From: Actinomycetes bacterium
Lineage (GTDB): Bacteria > Actinomycetota > Coriobacteriia > Coriobacteriales > Eggerthellaceae
NCBI GenBank assembly: GCA_023395755.1
Contig: JAEWYG010000041.1
Coordinates: 1-33,703 of the forward strand
Reading direction: 5' to 3'
Length of the DNA stretch: 33,703 nucleotides
The notes under the pieces: generated by a model
The model's database searches: none
The model's input: only the letters and a program-made list of their open reading frames with translations
Told to the model about the DNA's origin: nothing
Translations under genes and position numbers: made by a program
Part shown: positions 15,592 through 23,170 of the stretch, one piece after another
How the letters are laid out: each line of letters begins with the position of its first letter
How positions within the stretch are numbered: position 1 is the first letter of the stretch

Positions 15592-16252
15592 CTACGCCTC
15601 TGGTGGCTCATCAAACGAAGTAGCCTGCTGCTCTTCAAGAATAGCCTGCATACTGCAAGGTTTGGGAGTTTCGTGCGACACCGCTTCCGCCAAAGCCGTT
15701 TGATTAGCTCCTTCGATGGAGATGTTCTTGATAACGTCTCCCACATCGAGCTGTTGAACTACTTCTAATCCTTCGACCGTCATACCAAACACCGTAAAAC
15801 GCTCGTCAAATTCCGGCTGCTCCGACAGCGAGAAATAAAACTGACAGCTACCGCTATTCGTGTCGGACTTATGAGCCATACACAAACTTCCCAACACATG
15901 TCGATTATGGGGATTTGTCTCCCATTCATCAATGATCACATAGCGCGCATCGCCCGTACCTGGATGTATTCCCCGGATGACACCACGAGCCGCCGCCTCC
16001 ACCTGTGCCGGACCGAGCGTACGTGTGGTCGGACAACCCCCCCAATACCACTGAGCCCGGCTTACAGGCGTGAAACTTCAATTCGTTATAAAATCCGCGG
16101 GCCGAAAGCTCAATAAAATTTCCTACCGTAACCGGTGCGCCCGCTGCATCTAGCTTCACCCGTACCGTACCCTTAGTTGTCTCAATAACAGCAACCTCTT
16201 CGCCCGTTGGCTGATACAACGGCGTATATAACGGCAGCGTGATGCGTCCCAT
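15592..16252 (-). pseudogene. Cyclophilin-type peptidyl-prolyl isomerase, split by a frameshift
   Basis: Two overlapping frames give one cyclophilin-like protein. The first part starts at 16252 (MGRITLPLYTPLYQPTGEEVAVIET, then APVTVGNFIELSARGFYNELKFHACKPGSVVLGG); the second continues VIIDEWETNPHNRHVLGSLCMAHKSD... GSCQFYFSLSEQ... VFGMTVEGLEVVQQL and ends at 15592. The frames join at a run of seven C (16037-16043; G on the coding strand): with six, the protein reads VLGGCPTTRTLGPAQVEAAARG without interruption. The family's catalytic arginine (FHRxxPGF) is FHACKPGS here, so isomerase activity is doubtful even if intact. The shift may be a sequencing error, a true mutation, or slippage at the homopolymer. 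A GGGAGAG ribosome binding site precedes the ATG. Confidence 0.8.
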
Positions 16253-16372
16253 AGCAAGTCTCTCCCTTAATTGATTGTTTCGACATCGGCCTCGCCCATG
16301 CCCCTTTTCCTCAAGCTATGATAGAAAAGGTTCGAAACAGCCGCATCCGATTGAGCATCGTATTTTTAGTCG

Positions 16373-17323
16373 CTAGTCTAGAATTGCCTCCCCGATTACG
16401 GAATCAAAACGAAAAGAAGTGCCATCGGCATAAGCAACATTCCAAATACGGTAGTCCAGGTTCTCGGGAACAGCTTCGGCTGACAAGGCGCAACCCTCGC
16501 CCGACAGGTCGACATCAGGAGCAGAAACGGGCAAGGCCTCCATAACAACACTTGCAACGGGAACTTTGGCCTCGGCGTCTCGCTCTTCGACAGATACATC
16601 GGCAGGGTCGTCACCACGACGCAAAGCGGCTTCAGCTTCAGCCAGTGCATTGTCAATCTCGGCGCGCGACGGTTGGTCTCGCTTGGCTGAAGCTGCTTCC
16701 CAAGCATTATTCTCGTCGGGATCTGCCGCCGGCCAGTCTTCACCAGCCTCATCGTCGTTCAATTCTGTATCAGGGAATGCAGCCCCACCTATCGAAGCAT
16801 CCTCAGCCACACTATCGCTACGCTGCGCTGCGATGCTAACACAAGCAGGGATACGGATAACCTCGATAGGATCAGTTCCAAAAGTACCATCTTTCAACAG
16901 GCGACGGGCCCGCTCCACGTATCCGGCGGCTGCCGCAGGTATGGCCGAATCCACCATGCGCACGGCAATAATGGGACCATTGCCAAACCGCACTTCAATC
17001 CAAGAGAAAGGCAATGCACGATCGCCATTGTTGCCACGCGCATCGTTCTCGCGAGCGATAAGCGCCGACGACTCCGTAAATTTTTCATCCAACCAAGTAG
17101 TTAACGCGTCGTTCCATAAAGCATCGTCCTTTTCGCTCGCGGCACTAAGCACCACGCTAAAAGAAAGAATGTTCGAACGTTGCGAGCCCTTTCGAGCACG
17201 TACTACCTCGGTAGGAGCGACAGCCGTAAATCGACGCTCTAACTCGGCGTCGGCATTGCCGCCCAAGCTTTCCTCATCAAGCACGATGCTCAACTTCATT
17301 TCGGGATGGATGGATGCACCCAT
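16373..17323 (-). CDS. Unrecognised 316-residue protein with acidic central linker
   Basis: I do not recognise a family. The first about 165 residues look folded (MKLSIVLDEESLGGN..., FSWIEVRFGNGPIIAVRMVDSAIPAAAAGYVERARRLLKDG), followed by an acidic, low-complexity stretch (about 170-255) rich in Asp, Glu and Ala, and a short C-terminal part (LDYRIWNVAYADGTSFRFDSVIGEAILD). There is no signal peptide or membrane helix, so it is probably cytoplasmic. AAAGGA precedes the ATG at 17323. It lies 120 bases upstream of the cyclophilin gene on the same strand and may be co-transcribed with it. The long open frame with consistent codon use supports a real gene. Confidence 0.7.
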   Translation of the reverse strand: MGASIHPEMKLSIVLDEESLGGNADAELERRFTAVAPTEVVRARKGSQRSNILSFSVVLSAASEKDDALWNDALTTWLDEKFTESSALIARENDARGNNGDRALPFSWIEVRFGNGPIIAVRMVDSAIPAAAAGYVERARRLLKDGTFGTDPIEVIRIPACVSIAAQRSDSVAEDASIGGAAFPDTELNDDEAGEDWPAADPDENNAWEAASAKRDQPSRAEIDNALAEAEAALRRGDDPADVSVEERDAEAKVPVASVVMEALPVSAPDVDLSGEGCALSAEAVPENLDYRIWNVAYADGTSFRFDSVIGEAILD

Positions 17324-17469
17324 GGCGGTTCCTTTCGATAGCTGCGCCTTTACAAACGCAGAAATACTCCGGTATCCGCACCATTGTCGCGTGTTTGCCT
17401 AAGTCCACGCTACGCCCTGCTCACTCGTTGGGAAACCGTTTCGCCCCCTTTACGAAAGGGAAAAGAGCG

Positions 17470-18909
17470 CTACCCCTCGATAGCCTCAAGCAGCTCAAGC
17501 AGCTGCTCGCGATTTGCCGTATTTGTTTTTGCATAAATGTGATTAAGATGCGTCTTTACCGTGTTTTTGGAGATGAAAAGCGTCTTCTCGATATAAGCCC
17601 CCGTGTGACCTGTCGCCCATATGGCAAGCACCTCTTGCTCGCGCGGCGACAACTTAAAGCGCTCCGCAGCCAACCCCACCCGCTTATCAAGATCGAGCTC
17701 GCCTCCATTCGTGGAAATAACGGGCATCTTTCCAGATAGAGGCAAGCCCATAATAACAAGCAACGCCACCATTAGTGAAAGCAAAACTGAGATGGTAACA
17801 GCCTCAGGGCTCGGAAGCGTATCGGCGGCCACTTGCCCCAAGCAGCTACCACCCCACTGTGCGAAGCGCATAAGAGCAACACAGAGCAACGCTGAAATAC
17901 CATCTTTAATAATGGAGTCAATAAGAAGAAACCACACAAGATATTTCACCAGTTCGGCCCCTACCAAAGCAACCCAAAACGTTGTACCCCCCGCAAAGGG
18001 GTCTAAGGCAACTGGCAGTAACGCCGCTAGCGCCATGAGGGGAAATGCCAGATAAAACGCCAGCAAAGCATTCTTGCGATAAAACCAGTACGCCAGCACG
18101 ATAGCTACGAGAGAGGCTAACGCAGGGATGCCCGCTATAGCACCGTGGATAGACTCCGCCGCAACCAAGCCTCCCGTGACACCCGACATGCGCGTGGCCC
18201 CATAACTGAAGTACGCAAGCGCAATAGCCGCAATCAACTTCCAGGGTATACCCGCTAGCTGCGTTTTAAGAGGAAGAGTCTCGGCTACCTTACGTTCACA
18301 CTCACTCCGCACCGCAATGCGCAACAAGACGTATGCGCCAAAAGGTAAAAGAACAGCTACCGCAAGCGCGAAAACAGCGGGCAGCAGCGACACTATAACA
18401 AATACCACAAATCCGAAAAGATACGCCGCTCCCGCGCACCGTGCCGTACGGTGGACACCCTGCACACTCAGACGTTCTTCCCACCCCAGTCGTAAGGTGC
18501 TGCCCACACCACTGAGCGCGAAACCAAAAAGCATCCACGGCAAGGGAGCCTGACCAAAGCCAACAAGCGCCGCAAGCATGACCGAAAGACTCGAAATGGC
18601 TGCAAAGATAACCAGCAACACGTTGCGTCGCCGCAAGGGAACTCCCCTTCGCGTGGAAAGCGCTAGCAACAACGCCGTGAGGGCCGTCAGCACCCCCTGG
18701 ACCACCTGCGAACCATCCATGGGCGCAGCGGAACGTAACTCGCCAAACAACAGCGATCCATTCCAGAATACGAAGCTCCAGGCAATATAGCAAGCGAGCC
18801 CCAAGCTATCGAGCAGCATGCCCCGATCAAAAAGACTGAGTACTGTCGCTCTTCCTATGCTGGTGGCAGACTTTTGATGGTAACCCTTTGTGAAAACATC
18901 GTTTTTCAT
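17470..18909 (-). CDS. Membrane-bound LuxR-family transcriptional regulator (LuxR-2)
   Basis: About 479 residues from ATG 18909: roughly twelve hydrophobic helices, a short linker, and a C-terminal LuxR helix-turn-helix (last 65 residues) with LSPREQEVLAIWATGHTGAYIEK and SKNTVKTHLNHIYAKTNTANREQL. The frame opens further upstream at ATG 18921, but the bases before it contain no Shine-Dalgarno (the purine-rich tract is on the other strand). Instead a consensus promoter places its -10 across that codon, so translation probably begins at ATG 18909, possibly leaderless. It lies downstream of flavoprotein 2 on the same strand, unlike LuxR-1 and LuxR-3, which are divergent from their partners; a link to flavoprotein 2 is inferred from adjacency. 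Confidence 0.85.
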   Translation of the reverse strand: MKNDVFTKGYHQKSATSIGRATVLSLFDRGMLLDSLGLACYIAWSFVFWNGSLLFGELRSAAPMDGSQVVQGVLTALTALLLALSTRRGVPLRRRNVLLVIFAAISSLSVMLAALVGFGQAPLPWMLFGFALSGVGSTLRLGWEERLSVQGVHRTARCAGAAYLFGFVVFVIVSLLPAVFALAVAVLLPFGAYVLLRIAVRSECERKVAETLPLKTQLAGIPWKLIAAIALAYFSYGATRMSGVTGGLVAAESIHGAIAGIPALASLVAIVLAYWFYRKNALLAFYLAFPLMALAALLPVALDPFAGGTTFWVALVGAELVKYLVWFLLIDSIIKDGISALLCVALMRFAQWGGSCLGQVAADTLPSPEAVTISVLLSLMVALLVIMGLPLSGKMPVISTNGGELDLDKRVGLAAERFKLSPREQEVLAIWATGHTGAYIEKTLFISKNTVKTHLNHIYAKTNTANREQLLELLEAIEG

Positions 18910-18916
18910 GTCTCGC

Positions 18917-18944
18917 ATCATAGAGGAAGGAGTATCCCTGTCAA
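18917..18944 (-). promoter_or_regulatory. Consensus promoter overlapping the annotated-type start of LuxR-2
   Basis: Minus-strand TTGACA (18944-18939), 16 bases, TATGAT (18922-18917). Seven bases after the -10 comes ATG 18909, so the transcript should start at or next to that codon. Confidence 0.65.
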
Positions 18945-18952
18945 TGCAGAAG

Positions 18953-18982
18953 TCGCCCCGCCAATAAGAAAAGGTGGGGCGA
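18953..18982 (-). terminator. Hairpin between flavoprotein 2 and LuxR-2 genes
   Basis: TCGCCCCGCC (18953-18962) pairs with GGTGGGGCGA (18973-18982), with one G-T pair. No clear T-run follows on the minus strand, so it is a weak terminator or a mRNA end-stabilising stem. Confidence 0.5.
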
Positions 18983-19009
18983 AAGAATAGAAGAAAGGGG
19001 GAAACGTTG

Positions 19010-20833
19010 CTACGCTAGGGCTGCTGCATTCGCACCAGCAACACGACCAAATACAATGATGTCAGTGATAGAACAGGATCCTAAGCGGTTTGTACCCATC
19101 TTATGACCCGCCTGCTCCCCTGCTGCAAACAAACCAGGAATTGGTGCCCCCGCATCATTAAGCACCTGCGCCTGAGGATTAATATGCAAGCCCCCCATGG
19201 TGTAATGCACTGATGGCTTAAACGCCATAAGGTAATACGGTCCTCCCTCGATGGGGTTTAGCTTCGCGCGATAGTTGAAATCAGTGTCCTTACCAGCTTT
19301 ACAGTAGCTGTTCCACTTCTCGGTGGTTTTCTCAAGTTCTGCCGCATCAACGCCAAAGGGCTCACACACTGCAGCGATGGTATCACCCTTCACCAGCTGA
19401 TTACGCGCTACAAGGCCATCGAATTCTGCCGCATTGACCGTAGCTATATCCGTAGCATCCAGACCCGTCTGGTTGAATAGCATATAACCCATACCGTCGG
19501 TTTGCACCTTGACGGCGTTCGAGATAACGTCGCGGCGCTCCATTTCTTCAACAAAACGGTTGCCCTCTTTATTCACACAAATGGCGCGGTTTTCAAGACG
19601 CATGTTAGCTACGTAGAGCAAAGCTCCGGTCTGAGCATCACACGTAGGATAAGTCTGAATGTACTGCATATCGATAAGGTTCGCGCCAATTCTCTCAGCC
19701 ATTACATGACAGTCTCCCGTGGCGCCCACCGAATCAGTGGAGAGAATACTCTCGTCCATTTCAGGATTATATTTCTTACGCATGTCCACATTGGCACCAA
19801 AGCCACCTGCGGCAAGCACAACCGCTTTACATTCGAAATCATACGAATCGCCCGTAGCGGTATTGGTAGCCTTTAGCCCCACAACGGCGCCAGATGCATC
19901 TTGCACTAGTTCTTCGGCTTTGGCGTTACGGCAAACAACCAAATTCTTCAGACCCTCAGCCCGTTTTTCCAACTTGCAGATAATACCGCTTCCTTCGTTA
20001 TCCTCAGGAATAAGCGAACGCGCAACGGAATGGCCGCCGAAGAAACGCTGGTATGGCTGCCATGCTACACCACCTTCAAATACCAACCAGTCAAAAGCAC
20101 TTTGCGCACCTTCGCAAATAACATTCACCAACGCCGGATCGCCCACATGGTCGCCACCAACAATCATATCTTCAGCCATTTTAGCAACGCTGTCTTCAAT
20201 ACCTGCCTTATGCTGGAACCAGTTATTTGGCACCGCCATAGCACCGCCCGATAAAATGGTATCGCCACCAGTAATGCCCAGCTTTTCTAATAGCACAACC
20301 TTTTTACCCGCATCGGCTGCCGTAATAGCCGCCGCGTACCCTGCCCCGCCAGCACCAACGACCACAACATCCACGTTCGTCTCAAGGTTTTTAGGCGCAG
20401 AAGGAACCGCCTTATCGCGCTTCTTCCATTCGCTCGATTTCATACCCGATGCATCAATAGCACTGGACACAGCCGACAGAAAGGCCATGCTGGATACCGT
20501 AGCCCCCGAAACCGTATCAACGTTTAAGGTCTGGTTTTCCACAATGAGGTTAGATACGATATCTATACCCGTCGTGCCTACGCCGTAAGTTTCACGCGAT
20601 TTAATAAGGTTAATGCGGGCGATGGCATCACCCTCAGTGATAACCTCCACCTCCAACGCGCCGCCCTTACCATTAGACGCGCCCGTCCATGACTGAGCAG
20701 CACCTTCACCTTTAACTCCCGCATTCTTCGAATTGCCTTTGCCGCCCGGTGCGCAACCAGCCAAAGCAAGCGTTCCGCCCAGTGCCGCAATGGCTCCACC
20801 CGTGATAAAGTTCCTGCGTGAAAGGTTTGACAT
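19010..20833 (-). CDS. Tat-exported FMN- and FAD-containing fumarate-reductase-type flavoprotein 2
   Basis: 607 residues in three parts. The signal has Tat motif SRRNFI (5-10) and lipobox LAGC (C27). The FMN-binding domain (about 58-130) contains DTVSGATVSS, the ApbE flavinylation motif; FMN would attach to Thr112. The FAD_binding_2 domain (about 152-607) starts VDVVVVGAGGAGYAAAITAADAG. Both carboxylate-binding residues of fumarate reductase-type enzymes are present: His in SVHYTMGGL (about 543) and Arg in GTNRLGS (about 583), as is the active-site-like FVEEMERRD. The layout is that of urocanate, fumarate and related 2-enoate reductases that reduce activated carbon-carbon double bonds outside the membrane. 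GGGAGGG precedes the ATG. No ApbE gene is in the window. Confidence 0.92.
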   Translation of the reverse strand: MSNLSRRNFITGGAIAALGGTLALAGCAPGGKGNSKNAGVKGEGAAQSWTGASNGKGGALEVEVITEGDAIARINLIKSRETYGVGTTGIDIVSNLIVENQTLNVDTVSGATVSSMAFLSAVSSAIDASGMKSSEWKKRDKAVPSAPKNLETNVDVVVVGAGGAGYAAAITAADAGKKVVLLEKLGITGGDTILSGGAMAVPNNWFQHKAGIEDSVAKMAEDMIVGGDHVGDPALVNVICEGAQSAFDWLVFEGGVAWQPYQRFFGGHSVARSLIPEDNEGSGIICKLEKRAEGLKNLVVCRNAKAEELVQDASGAVVGLKATNTATGDSYDFECKAVVLAAGGFGANVDMRKKYNPEMDESILSTDSVGATGDCHVMAERIGANLIDMQYIQTYPTCDAQTGALLYVANMRLENRAICVNKEGNRFVEEMERRDVISNAVKVQTDGMGYMLFNQTGLDATDIATVNAAEFDGLVARNQLVKGDTIAAVCEPFGVDAAELEKTTEKWNSYCKAGKDTDFNYRAKLNPIEGGPYYLMAFKPSVHYTMGGLHINPQAQVLNDAGAPIPGLFAAGEQAGHKMGTNRLGSCSITDIIVFGRVAGANAAALA

Positions 20834-20852
20834 AATTCCCTCCCTGTTGTTC

Positions 20853-20872
20853 GATTCGCACCACTGCGAATC
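20853..20872. promoter_or_regulatory. Dyad upstream of flavoprotein 2
   Basis: GATTCGCA (20853-20860), CCAC, TGCGAATC (20865-20872): eight perfect pairs, 20 bases before the start codon. A probable operator; its sequence is unlike the dyads next to flavoproteins 1 and 3. Confidence 0.5.
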
Positions 20873-21018
20873 CCCGATTCAGCAAAGCAAATGCTAGGTT
20901 CAGGAAGCGAAAACCGCATCGCCGTAGAGGTTTGAAACCGGAAATCCCAAGCAAAAAATCTCCTCAAACCTCAGGGGTGATGCCTTTTGAACTGGCAAAA
21001 TGAATGACGGCAACACAA

Positions 21019-21053
21019 GGCCGCCGTTCGGGAAGGAGGGGCGAACGGCGGCC
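21019..21053 (-). terminator. Terminator-like hairpin after flavoprotein 3
   Basis: GGCCGCCGTTCG (21019-21030) and CGAACGGCGGCC (21042-21053), twelve perfect pairs, then TTGTGTTG on the minus strand. It separates the flavoprotein 3 gene from flavoprotein 2. Confidence 0.65.
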
Positions 21054-21100
21054 GTGGTAGGCTTCGCGTCAGATGATCTCTATGCAAATGAAAGAATTGC

Positions 21101-22906
21101 TTAGATTTCCAAGTTTGGGATTGCCTTGGCAGCATCCCCGCCAGCGGCGTTAATGCCCGCAATGCGGCCAAAGGTAACGCAGCGCCCATGACCGATACCA
21201 GGCACGTACGTGGGGTAGTCGCCCGCGCCAAAGAACTCGCCTGCGGCCGAGCCGCACACGTACAGGCCCTCGACCGGCTTGTCCTCAGCGTCGAGCACGC
21301 GACAATCAAGATCCTGACGCAAGCCACCACACATAGTAAGCAGACTGGCCACAAGCTTGCCCGCGTAGAATGGCGGATCCTGCACCTTACCCATAACCTC
21401 GGGACGCTTGCCGAAGTCGAGGTCCTTACCCAAATCGCACAGCTCGTTGTAGCGTTTTACGGTTGCCGTAAGATTTTCGGCTGGAACCCCCATCATTTTG
21501 GCCAACTCTTCAAGCGAGTTAGCTTTCAGCGTCTGGCCGCTCTCGACCTCGCCTTCCAGCACGATCTTCTGAGCTTCCAGGTTGTACTCGCCGCCCACCG
21601 GCTGCGTGAGCTGGCCCCACTGGAGACCGCCGCCCAAACCGGCATCGATCTGCTGCTTCACTTGCTCCAAGCCATGGGAGTCGTAGATGCTCCATGCCTC
21701 CTTATTCGTCTGCAAGGCCTTGGTAACACTCTTGGACTGCGTGTTTACATCCTCGTTCTTGAATCGCTTGCCTTCCCAGTTCACATGCAAAAAACCGTAG
21801 CTGGCCGCGCCGAAGTCGAGGTGCATAACAGCCGAATGCGGCTCGGACTTCTGCATGGCAGCACCCGCCCAGAGAGCCTGCTTATGCATATCACCGGTGT
21901 CGCAGTCGGGCGGGTTATAGAAGCGGCCATCCATGGCATAGGCGGTCATAGGCGAATAGTACTTGAACATCTCGTCGTCAGCCGCGTAGTCACCCGATGC
22001 GATGATGACGGATTTTGCGTTGATCTGGGTGTACTCGTTCTTGCCGGTGGAAACGATGGCACCGGTGATGGGGCCATCGCCCTCGCGAACCAGGCGCTCG
22101 CTCTTCGTTTCCCAACGAATCTCGCCGCCGTTTTCCTTGATGGTCTCGTAGAGGGCCGGCACTAGCACAGCGTTACCGTACACGTCGCCAACACCGGAGC
22201 CCTGATAGAACGTGAAGTTGACGGTTTCCTCAAGCTTTCCGGCCTTGTAGAAGATATGCGTGACCGGATACTCGGTGTAGTCGGGACCCTTATAGTAGCC
22301 ATCCCACAGCATCGCCTCAAGGCCTTTTTTGGCAGCCAAGCCATAGAGCCAATCGAAGCACGTTCCGCTCTTGTGTGCAAACTCCCACAACAACGGTTCT
22401 TTGACGCGACCTTGTGCCCAATTGATCCAGCGACGCACCACGTGACCGTAGTCGGGCTCCGTAAGCAGCCCCCTCCCTGTCAGATCTTGCTGCACCTTTG
22501 TATGGAAGCCAGCGATATGCACGCCGCGCGCAACTACCGTTTCGGGATTTTTATCGATAGTGATAACCTTGCCCGCACCCTCTTCGAGCGCAGCAATGGA
22601 AGCACAGCAACCACCGAGACCCGCACCAATAACAAGCACATCGCACTCTTCCGTAGCTTTAATCTTGTCAGTGGGGATACCCTCAGGCGCAATTTCCCAG
22701 CTATGGGTGCCCGCAGCGTCAGGACCTGCCGTAGCGCCGTTCTTAGTCTCGGGCGCGGCAGCTTTGCTACCCGTCGCGGCGTCGGTCTTCGACTGAGGAG
22801 CGCAACCCGCCATGCCAACCACCGCGGCCCCAGCAAGAGCCGTACCGCCCAATCCTAGGAACGCACGACGCGACAGCCCCTTTTTACCCTGTTCGTTTTG
22901 CTTCAT
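21101..22906 (-). CDS. Tat-exported FAD-binding reductase (flavoprotein 3)
   Basis: 601 residues. Tat motif SRRAFLGLG (12-20), lipobox MAGC (C35), then an Ala/Thr-rich linker and a FAD_binding_2 domain beginning CDVLVIGAGLGGCCASIAALEEG. There is no FMN-binding domain and no CxxCH. The fumarate-type residues are absent: the first site reads LLTMCGGLRQD in place of HxTMGG, and the last reads VPGIGHGRCVTFGR in place of NRLG. It therefore belongs to the same exported reductase superfamily but should have a different acceptor and need an external electron donor. GGGAGGG precedes the ATG. It diverges from LuxR-3, with a 12-base dyad between them. Confidence 0.88.
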   Translation of the reverse strand: MKQNEQGKKGLSRRAFLGLGGTALAGAAVVGMAGCAPQSKTDAATGSKAAAPETKNGATAGPDAAGTHSWEIAPEGIPTDKIKATEECDVLVIGAGLGGCCASIAALEEGAGKVITIDKNPETVVARGVHIAGFHTKVQQDLTGRGLLTEPDYGHVVRRWINWAQGRVKEPLLWEFAHKSGTCFDWLYGLAAKKGLEAMLWDGYYKGPDYTEYPVTHIFYKAGKLEETVNFTFYQGSGVGDVYGNAVLVPALYETIKENGGEIRWETKSERLVREGDGPITGAIVSTGKNEYTQINAKSVIIASGDYAADDEMFKYYSPMTAYAMDGRFYNPPDCDTGDMHKQALWAGAAMQKSEPHSAVMHLDFGAASYGFLHVNWEGKRFKNEDVNTQSKSVTKALQTNKEAWSIYDSHGLEQVKQQIDAGLGGGLQWGQLTQPVGGEYNLEAQKIVLEGEVESGQTLKANSLEELAKMMGVPAENLTATVKRYNELCDLGKDLDFGKRPEVMGKVQDPPFYAGKLVASLLTMCGGLRQDLDCRVLDAEDKPVEGLYVCGSAAGEFFGAGDYPTYVPGIGHGRCVTFGRIAGINAAGGDAAKAIPNLEI

Positions 22907-23034
22907 AATAATTCCCTCCTCGTCCCTTCTACCTTTCCCTCGGCATCCGTTCTCTTACGTTGCGGAGCCACATGCGATTACTGCATCGCACGGCATGACC
23001 ATACCCCCGGACACCCGAAACCCTCATCCCGTGC

Positions 23035-23073
23035 GCTGGGGGAAATGGCCGTTCACGCATAATTTCCCCCAGC
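23035..23073. promoter_or_regulatory. Dyad in the flavoprotein 3 / LuxR-3 divergent region
   Basis: GCTGGGGGAAAT (23035-23046) and ATTTCCCCCAGC (23062-23073), perfect, spacer 15 bases. The centre is 117 bases before the LuxR-3 start, nearly the same as the dyad of LuxR-1. A weak minus-strand -10 (TATGGT, 23003-22998) would place the dyad near -60 of the flavoprotein promoter, a usual activator position. Confidence 0.6.
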
Positions 23074-23123
23074 TAGGGGGAGGCCTTCTTGAGGCATGCA
23101 CCGCGCAATACCGCCTCGTCGCG

Positions 23124-23129
23124 TATAAT
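23124..23129 (+). promoter_or_regulatory. -10 element of LuxR-3
   Basis: A perfect TATAAT 41 bases before the ATG at 23171 with no recognisable -35 at the normal distance, which suggests activator dependence. Confidence 0.45.
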
Positions 23130-23170
23130 CAAAGCAAGGGGATGGCTCACTTGAGTCAAGGGAGGGGCAC

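Noticed and set aside
16566..17402. Plus-strand open frame of 278 residues, Ser- and Ala-rich
   Set aside because: It mirrors the minus-strand 316-residue gene; composition is biased as expected for a shadow frame and there is no Shine-Dalgarno.
19719..20588. Plus-strand open frame of 289 residues
   Set aside because: Antisense to flavoprotein 2, Pro/Ser-rich low-quality translation with no domain pattern.
21188..22165. Plus-strand open frame of 325 residues
   Set aside because: Antisense to flavoprotein 3; His/Leu/Val bias typical of the reverse of an FAD-protein gene, no start signals.
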